A stretch of 46,242 nucleotides of DNA from positions 1 through 46,242 of the IMG/VR virus record IMGVR_UViG_3300005529_001108, one strand, 5' to 3'. This document shows, one piece after another, positions 41,420 through 46,242 of the stretch (positions within the stretch are counted from its first letter, which is position 1; every line of letters starts with the position of its first letter). Below the pieces are notes generated by a model that ran no database searches, had not been told where the DNA came from, and was given only the letters and a program-made list of their open reading frames with translations. A program made the position numbers and the translations under genes. Source of the stretch: a virus.

Positions 41420-41671
41420 ATGGCCGCTGCTGCTCCAGCAATGAAACGATTGGCAGTTGACCTGAAGTGCGGTGCAGAAACCGTCGAAACTATGCACGCG
41501 CTAGGTGTTCCAATTTGCACGACAGCACCAGGGCTGGGAGCGCAGGTCTGTTCGTTCGTTTCCAAGCTTTGGTCTTGGTGCTTCTGCACTTCGCCTTGGG
41601 TAAGTTGGCTCGTCGGACTGGGAACACTGGCGGTTGTTGGCGAGCTTATACTCATGCTCGTCCGAAAGTGA
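41420..41671 (+). CDS. Small single-span membrane protein, 83 aa
   Basis: An 83-residue plus-strand protein inside the otherwise minus-strand phage operon. AGGAGG at 41405-41411 gives a strong ribosome site 8 nt before ATG 41420. The N-terminal part is Ala/Lys-rich (MAAAAPAMKRLAVDLKCGAE), followed by a Trp/Cys-rich stretch (LWSWCFCTSPWVSW) and one membrane span (LVGLGTLAVVGELILMLV). Unrecognised. Together with the next gene it forms a two-gene rightward unit, perhaps a moron with a membrane effector. Confidence 0.6.
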   Translation: MAAAAPAMKRLAVDLKCGAETVETMHALGVPICTTAPGLGAQVCSFVSKLWSWCFCTSPWVSWLVGLGTLAVVGELILMLVRK

Positions 41672-41751
41672 CTCCATCAGGGCTGTCCAAGGGACGATCT
41701 TCTGTGCACTTCGGAAGGCGTAAAATTGCGTGTTTCGAAGGGGAAGTGCCG

Positions 41752-42279
41752 ATGGACGTACCCGAGATCAAGCCGATTCACTTGACTCCAGAGGAAGTCG
41801 AGCTTCAACGACAAATGAGGGACGAGTTCGAGCACACTCGTCCTTACACAGGGCAGTACGCACGACGATTGCTGGAATCGCTCAAGAACCGCAATGCAAT
41901 ACCGCAAGCGAGAATTGACTATTTCACGAAGCCTTTTCCAGGTGGCAATGGCAAGTCACATCTCGATGTCTTCAAGAAGAATGATCGTTCGGGCAAGTCC
42001 ACAGTCGAGCATGGGGGATTCATTAAATACCTCAGCTATTTCATCAATGGGCCTGCTTTACCAGCGAGCACGATAGAGGGTTTCCGCAAGATCATGATCG
42101 ACGATCTTGGCACGTCTGGTATGGTCATGGATCAACTCTGCAAATTCGTCAGGGCGGAGACGAGGAACCTACGACTGGATCGAGGCACCGCACGAGATGA
42201 GTTCTGGAAGCTCGCTATTGAAGCTGGCTATGACCACGCTGAAACCATACGCGAAGCAGCAGCCAGTGCTGGCAAGTAG
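41752..42279 (+). CDS. Hypothetical 175-aa protein of plus-strand module
   Basis: From ATG 41752, after a GGGGAAG ribosome site: an acidic start (MDVPEIKPIHLTPEEVELQR), then ARIDYFTKPFPGGNGKSHLD, a second block TVEHGGFIKYLSYFINGPAL and a helical C-terminus with DDLGTSGMVMDQLCKFVRAE. No family recognised; GGNGKS is not a full Walker A motif. Well-formed coding content, read against the phage operon and ending 12 bp from the convergent replication gene. Possibly an immunity, superinfection-exclusion or toxin-like partner of the membrane protein. Confidence 0.6.
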   Translation: MDVPEIKPIHLTPEEVELQRQMRDEFEHTRPYTGQYARRLLESLKNRNAIPQARIDYFTKPFPGGNGKSHLDVFKKNDRSGKSTVEHGGFIKYLSYFINGPALPASTIEGFRKIMIDDLGTSGMVMDQLCKFVRAETRNLRLDRGTARDEFWKLAIEAGYDHAETIREAAASAGK

Positions 42280-42290
42280 GCTTACTAGCT

Positions 42291-43187
42291 TCACCTGACT
42301 TCCACCTGTTGCACACACTCGCAGGTCACGGACGACTGGTAAAGCCCGTCTTCTACGATGACATCGCCCGTACCTTTGCATTTGGAACACGTCTGATCAG
42401 GTTTGCTTTCGTACTTTGGCTCTAGATGCTTCGGTGGAGTTTCTTCCACTAGCTTCCGAGCATTGCGCCGGACATAGGCCACGTTCATGTTCTCGCGGAG
42501 CCACCAGTCTTTCTTGATATCGAGCGTGTAACGGATGGCACGGCGAATGGTGTCAGCCGGGATACCATCGATACTTTCATCCCAATCGCGGAGTGGATCG
42601 ATACGTCTTGTCGGAGGCGATGCTTGACCGTTCGACTTCCCGGAGTGGGGACACCCCGGATAGTGACCGGGAGTTTTGCGACCCTTGCAAGTGCAATCGG
42701 CAGGGCGAGCCGAGCGCGGTGGCGCGGTGACCTCTGTCGTTTTTTCTGTCTCATCCGGAGAAGGCTGGCTGGTAGGCTCTACTACCTCCTTCTTCTTCCT
42801 CTTATCTACTACTTCTAAGAAGCGAAGCCGCTCATTCGAAAGCGTTACTAGATTTCGTGATACCAGCGTACGTATGGCGTGAGTTACGTGTGGTCGATCC
42901 GTAGGTAAGGCGCACATGCCTCGTGAGACCACCGTGGGATTGTTGCGAGGCCAGTTTGCGTGTAATCCGGTGAGCCTTCTCAGGGCACTCAAGACCTCCC
43001 GCTGGAGCAGTGTCAGTCTCTGATAGTCCGGGTCGGAATCCAATCGCGTGGCCTGCTTGATCCACAATCGGGAGCCGTCCGCCAGTTTGCCTTCTTTATC
43101 CCTCTGGAAATCTTCGTAACCGTGGATCGCGAGGTACTTGAACTTCTCCTCGTTGCCCACGAACTCTGGATTCTGGTTCTCTTCCAT
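42291..43187 (-). CDS. Winged-helix phage replication protein with Zn finger
   Basis: A 298-residue protein. Residues 50-125 look like a winged helix (RLTLLQREVLSALRRLTGLH ... HVTHAIRTLVSRNLVTLSNE), followed by a Lys/Pro-rich linker, CTCKGRKTPGHYPGCPH (possible metal site), a DnaD/helicase-loader-like domain (DTIRRAIRYTLDIKKDWWLR) and a C-terminal zinc finger (TCSKCKGTG ... TCECV). ATG at 43187 overlaps the helicase stop (TGATG). Such initiator plus helicase pairs start replication in siphoviruses. The exact subfamily is uncertain. Confidence 0.6.
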   Translation of the reverse strand: MEENQNPEFVGNEEKFKYLAIHGYEDFQRDKEGKLADGSRLWIKQATRLDSDPDYQRLTLLQREVLSALRRLTGLHANWPRNNPTVVSRGMCALPTDRPHVTHAIRTLVSRNLVTLSNERLRFLEVVDKRKKKEVVEPTSQPSPDETEKTTEVTAPPRSARPADCTCKGRKTPGHYPGCPHSGKSNGQASPPTRRIDPLRDWDESIDGIPADTIRRAIRYTLDIKKDWWLRENMNVAYVRRNARKLVEETPPKHLEPKYESKPDQTCSKCKGTGDVIVEDGLYQSSVTCECVQQVEVR

Positions 43188-44728
43188 CACAACTCCTGAC
43201 TCAGGTCATACTTCGTCGTCGATAGCACAATACTGGACTCGACGGCTTTGGCAATCCTCCCGGCATCCCTGATGTACTTCGAGTTCTTATCCATCTGGAA
43301 TCGGAAACAGGGGAACTGCACCGTCGGTCTGAATTTCATGCAGCAGATCAGGCCTTGGTTCTTCTTCTTCAACTCGTTGCCGCTCCACACACCGATGCAA
43401 TAATCGGCTCCCTGCGGGAGAGCCTGGATCTGGTCAGCCTTCACCGCAGCAATATCATCATAAGGTGCAATGAATCCTGAGTTCTTGCTGATGTCGTCCA
43501 CATACTCGGCAGCATAGGCATCGCGCAGATTCTTCTTCACCTGCACCGGAGCTACCAGCAGGATGTTGTTTTCCTGGGCGAAGTTGATCGCGTCTCCCGC
43601 TGCGGCATTGATTTCCTTGTCGCGCCAGCGAGGATCACCCAAGGTCTCCATGCGCTCGCCGAAGTAGTCCACGGCCATCACGCTGTATTTGTTTTCAGCC
43701 ATCTTCGCCTGCGTGTAGGCTTTCATTTTGCTCCACTCGCCGAGTGCCTGCACATCGATCAGGCCGGGAACCTTGTCGCGGTTTCTAATTGAGCAGATGA
43801 CATCACGCATGTTGGCCTTCTCTTCTGGGGTGAGCCACTGGCTCTTGTGAGTGCCAGCGTCTTCCCATGCCATGCGTTGCTCCCATTCAAACAACGACGG
43901 CAACTGGAATTCATCCTTGAAACGACTGGTGTGTATGAAGGCCAGCTTCACCCAGACATCAAGCTGTGGATCTTCAAGCGTGAACAGGACGACGTTATGG
44001 CCCTGCAACGCGAAGTTGTAGAGCAATGTGAGTGTCAGAGTGGTCTTTCCATCTCCGGACGTCCCGGCTACCAGCAGGGTCTTGCCGAGTTTGAGGTTCC
44101 ACTCATCATCCATCCCACGAAGGCCAGTATTGATAATGGCACCCGGCGCCCTCTCGTTCAGCGTCTCCACGATGGCATCAGTGTTCTCGTGCCACAGGCC
44201 ATTAGCAGACTCGAGATTGCCCACCAGCTTTGAGCAGCCGCGTCGGAAGTACTCCTGCGCAGGCTCCAGTCCAAGTTCATCGCGCTTCATGGCAAGACCC
44301 TGCTGGGGCCAGCCATGCTTTGAAGCGATGAGGCAGGCATTCTGGCAGATGGCTTCCAACGCCACAACGTTCACCTGGTTGATCACGTCGCTGATCAGTG
44401 CAGCGACATCGGTCTCCTCGAAGGTTTCGACATCCTCGAGATTCTTGTCCAGTTCGAGGGATGTGTTCACTGCCTTTTGGTAGAAGGGACTCCAACCGCG
44501 CAGTATGTAGTCGATCAAACCCTTGGTGTCTGGTGTCTTGCCATGCTTCTCAGTGTATTCAACGATGGCTTGTAGATAAATTTCCCAGTTGCCCTCGACC
44601 ACATCAAATAGGACGGCCAGATTCACCATTGCTTTCAATGGTCCGGCATGGTGCTTCACAATGTCGCTGTGCTCTCCGGTCAAGAGCATCTTGACAAGCT
44701 GGTCGATGTCGATAGTGGGAGCCTTCAT
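43187..44728 (-). CDS. RecA/DnaB-fold replicative helicase
   Basis: A 513-residue helicase. N-terminal all-helical DnaB-like domain, then Walker A VAGTSGDGKTTLTLTLL (222-229), FTLEDPQLDVWV (DnaB-type H1a Glu) and Walker B-type VMAVDYFGERM, with VAPVQVKKN after it. ATG at 44728 has GGAG 6 nt upstream and overlaps the stop of the preceding gene (ATGA). With the winged-helix protein downstream it forms the phage replication module. It could also be an RadA/RecA-like ATPase, but DnaB-like spacing fits better. Confidence 0.8.
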   Translation of the reverse strand: MKAPTIDIDQLVKMLLTGEHSDIVKHHAGPLKAMVNLAVLFDVVEGNWEIYLQAIVEYTEKHGKTPDTKGLIDYILRGWSPFYQKAVNTSLELDKNLEDVETFEETDVAALISDVINQVNVVALEAICQNACLIASKHGWPQQGLAMKRDELGLEPAQEYFRRGCSKLVGNLESANGLWHENTDAIVETLNERAPGAIINTGLRGMDDEWNLKLGKTLLVAGTSGDGKTTLTLTLLYNFALQGHNVVLFTLEDPQLDVWVKLAFIHTSRFKDEFQLPSLFEWEQRMAWEDAGTHKSQWLTPEEKANMRDVICSIRNRDKVPGLIDVQALGEWSKMKAYTQAKMAENKYSVMAVDYFGERMETLGDPRWRDKEINAAAGDAINFAQENNILLVAPVQVKKNLRDAYAAEYVDDISKNSGFIAPYDDIAAVKADQIQALPQGADYCIGVWSGNELKKKNQGLICCMKFRPTVQFPCFRFQMDKNSKYIRDAGRIAKAVESSIVLSTTKYDLSQEL

Positions 44729-44934
44729 TGCTTCTCCAGCACAACCATGATGCGACCACCGGGACAGCCATCTTCGTAGCAACCCTGCAAGCCACAGCGT
44801 GCGCCTGTGCGTAGTTCGTCAACGGTGAACGAATCTTCCTTGTTCGGCTTTCCGCATAATGGACAGTTAAATGTGGTGAAAAGCTGACGGTTCTGGCTAC
44901 CAACTACGGTCGCAGAAACTTCAAATGGTTGCAT
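44725..44934 (-). CDS. Small zinc-binding protein, 69 aa
   Basis: Residues NCPLCGKPNKEDSF and ARCGLQGCYEDGCPGG supply at least four Cys ligands; the rest is a small beta protein ending in MVVLEKQ. GGGAGA precedes ATG 44934, and the stop overlaps the helicase start (ATGA), so it is co-translated with the replication genes. A nucleic-acid-binding role is inferred. Confidence 0.65.
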   Translation of the reverse strand: MQPFEVSATVVGSQNRQLFTTFNCPLCGKPNKEDSFTVDELRTGARCGLQGCYEDGCPGGRIMVVLEKQ

Positions 44935-44971
44935 ACTGTTCTCCCAACTCTCATGCTTATGGTTTTAGAGC

Positions 44972-44998
44972 GGGGATGGCCAGCATGAAACCATCCCC
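44972..44998. terminator. 8-bp stem hairpin
   Basis: GGGGATGG (44972-44979) and CCATCCCC (44991-44998) form a perfect stem with an 11-nt loop in the 132-bp space between two early genes. No clear T run on either strand, so it may attenuate rather than stop transcription. Confidence 0.45.
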
Positions 44999-45066
44999 TT
45001 AATCTGTCCGCGCCTTGTGGAGACGCCGACCCACAGAGATCTATACTCAAAAGCGCGTCCGGTGTA

Positions 45067-45366
45067 TCAAATTCTTTCTGCCCAGATTTCATCTTCTTTG
45101 CGGACGACCTTCCAGTTAGGCACGAACCGCCTCTGAACCTCGAGCTTCGTGCTGAATACGAAGCTGCCGTTCTCCCAATCGAAAGAGTCCACTTGATACA
45201 ACGTGTTCTCTTCCTCTTCGTCTTCCGCCCACAGGTCGGCCCACTCCTCATCGTTTTCACCCCACGAAATCGCGAAGTGATCTCTGCCGTTCGATTGCCA
45301 ACGCACGAGATATGGCTGTCGTGGAGGTTGGTATTCGAACGGCGGATCGTAGTGGTCACTGTTCAT
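45067..45366 (-). CDS. Acidic phage protein, 99 aa
   Basis: A 99-residue, Trp- and Glu-rich protein (FEYQPPRQPYLVRWQSNGRD, then GENDEEWADLWAEDEEEEN) ending in a basic segment (RRFVPNWKVVRKED). Unrecognised. The strong negative charge resembles DNA-mimicking phage proteins that block host nucleases, but this is only a possibility. ATGA coupling with the 63-residue gene before it. Confidence 0.55.
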   Translation of the reverse strand: MNSDHYDPPFEYQPPRQPYLVRWQSNGRDHFAISWGENDEEWADLWAEDEEEENTLYQVDSFDWENGSFVFSTKLEVQRRFVPNWKVVRKEDEIWAERI

Positions 45367-45557
45367 CAGTCAGCCTCCGGTAGTTCGTAATTTCCAGGTG
45401 TGTTCGCGAAGAGTTTTCGTTCCGCGTTGGCGAGCGCCATAACTGCGCGGACAATGTCACCGTTGGTGGCACCGTCATAGGCGATTGCATCATTAATGGT
45501 TTCTTGTAGCGCATGCAGCAGGCGCACGGCTTTCGTTCTTTCGATAACTTGGTGCAT
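45366..45557 (-). CDS. Small helical phage protein, 63 aa
   Basis: A 63-residue helical protein (MHQVIERTKAVRLLHALQET, VRAVMALANAERKLFANTPG) with a GGAGAG ribosome site. Its stop overlaps the start of the acidic gene. Family not recognised; an early regulatory or anti-host protein would be typical for this position. Confidence 0.6.
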   Translation of the reverse strand: MHQVIERTKAVRLLHALQETINDAIAYDGATNGDIVRAVMALANAERKLFANTPGNYELPEAD

Positions 45558-45593
45558 GTGTCTCTCCAGTGTTTTATCCGGTAATAGAGAGGT

Positions 45594-45621
45594 GAGGACA
45601 GGTGCTGCAACACCCGTCCTC
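45594..45621. promoter_or_regulatory. Hairpin in leader of early genes
   Basis: GAGGAC-A-GGTG (45594-45604) pairs with CACC-C-GTCCTC (45611-45621), broken by one internal mismatch, loop CTGCAA. It lies 37 bp upstream of the 63-residue gene. No T run follows on the minus strand; likely a leader structure. Confidence 0.4.
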
Positions 45622-45628
45622 GCTCTTG

Positions 45629-45814
45629 CTATGTGCGCTTGCGCCGGTACCGGCTGCTTGGGAGCGGATTACGAGCGAATAGCTCAAGCCCTAAGCTGCC
45701 GGCTGGCAGTCGATCCAGTTCCGCACGTGACATCCTTACGATAGGTAGCTGCGGAATCAGAAGCCTATCCGAAAGGTGCAGTTGGTAGAGTGCAGTACAT
45801 TCTCTTGATGTCAC
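45629..45814 (-). CDS. Possible 61-aa basic protein
   Basis: From a GTG at 45812-45814, overlapping the stop of the previous gene (GTGA), the frame reads VTSRECTALYQLHLSDRLLI and ends ARNPLPSSRYRRKRT. The coupling and the coherent SRAELDRLPAGSLGLELFAR segment favour translation, but there is no family match and the start is weak. Confidence 0.4.
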   Translation of the reverse strand: MTSRECTALYQLHLSDRLLIPQLPIVRMSRAELDRLPAGSLGLELFARNPLPSSRYRRKRT

Positions 45815-46242
45815 GCACTCACCTTCCTTTCCGCATCGTACTTATCAAGCTCGCGACGCAGCTCGTCGTGGTGGCATTCGGGGCACATCTCATCAGCCCA
45901 GAAGACTTCACTGTGCTCCTTGCAGAAGGATGCACCGTTCTCAACAGCCTCTACCTGCTCCGGAGTCATCTTGATCTTCCGGATATCATCAGCAGGATCG
46001 AGACCACGCTTGCCCATCTCGGTAATGATCATGCACAGTGGCAAACCCATCGGGATATCGTCCGCTGCCGCGAACAAATCGATGTCAGACAGGGTTCCCG
46101 GCCAGTTGCGGTACCACAGCACCTTTTCAACTACCTTCAGAAAATGCTCATCCACGTCGTGTGCTTCGACGTGGGTTTCAGCAGCCAAGACAGCCAGCAA
46201 CATTGGCGTAGAGAGACACTTCAGTGTCGATGCGAAGGACAT
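45811..46242 (-). CDS. Phage early protein with CxxC, 143 aa (starts at window edge)
   Basis: A 143-residue protein whose first ATG coincides with the last base of the window, so a longer N-terminus outside is possible. It starts MSFASTLKCLSTPMLLAVLA, is mostly helical (EAHDVDEHFLKVVEKVLWYR) and ends with a zinc-type site (SFCKEHSEVFWADEMCPECH) followed by an Arg/Glu helix. Unrecognised. It begins the leftward string of early genes visible here. Confidence 0.55.
   Translation of the reverse strand: MSFASTLKCLSTPMLLAVLAAETHVEAHDVDEHFLKVVEKVLWYRNWPGTLSDIDLFAAADDIPMGLPLCMIITEMGKRGLDPADDIRKIKMTPEQVEAVENGASFCKEHSEVFWADEMCPECHHDELRRELDKYDAERKVSA

Noticed and set aside
1-46242. CRISPR arrays
   Set aside because: No series of regularly spaced repeats of 25-40 bp was seen; only isolated pairs of short repeats occur.

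Overview
The window is bacterial DNA of moderately high G+C. Style of the accessory genes, decayed single-domain receiver genes and the integrase type suggest an Acidobacteriota (Terriglobia-like) host; this is an inference from family resemblance, not a proof. About two thirds of the window is a siphovirus (prophage or free phage), read almost entirely on the minus strand.

Layout. (1) 1-4419: a worn chromosomal or island segment with a CPBP membrane protease, two decayed receiver-domain genes, an IS1595-type transposase and, tail to tail with it, a proteasome-like Ntn hydrolase whose start codon places Thr directly after Met. (2) 4742-6452: a promoter, an HTH excisionase-like gene, a tyrosine integrase, a 17-nt sequence identical in form to a tRNA 3' end (probable att core) and a terminator. 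(3) 6543-7880: a small membrane protein and a lipoprotein flanked by two copies of a 25-nt structured repeat. (4) 7881-15745: a defence cluster: a Kiwa-like pair (KwaA-like membrane protein, KwaB/DUF4868-like protein) in one operon with a PD-(D/E)XK nuclease, then a TM0106-type RecB-like nuclease, then a convergent restriction-modification pair. (5) 15966-46242: phage genes. Transcribed right to left, they are small early genes, a RecA/DnaB-fold helicase, a winged-helix replication protein, HNH endonuclease, small terminase, major capsid protein, large terminase, portal, ClpP-type prohead protease, connector/neck genes, tail tube, tail-assembly chaperones (with a -1 frameshift site), tape measure, a tail-tip set of the gene-transfer-agent type (DUF2460, DUF2163, NlpC/P60, J-like), fibres, and a holin-like gene.

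How it works together. The phage genes form a nearly gap-free late operon with ATGA and TAATG couplings. Strong hairpins sit only after the two most abundant structural proteins (capsid, tail tube), where they could set dosage. A two-gene plus-strand module (41420-42279) interrupts the operon behind an array of inverted half-sites. Whether the integrase and defence cluster belong to this phage is open: the integrase faces its att-like site with the phage on the far side, so the integrase may belong to a different element lying to the left. No phage repressor, endolysin, CRISPR array, rRNA or intact tRNA was recognised.
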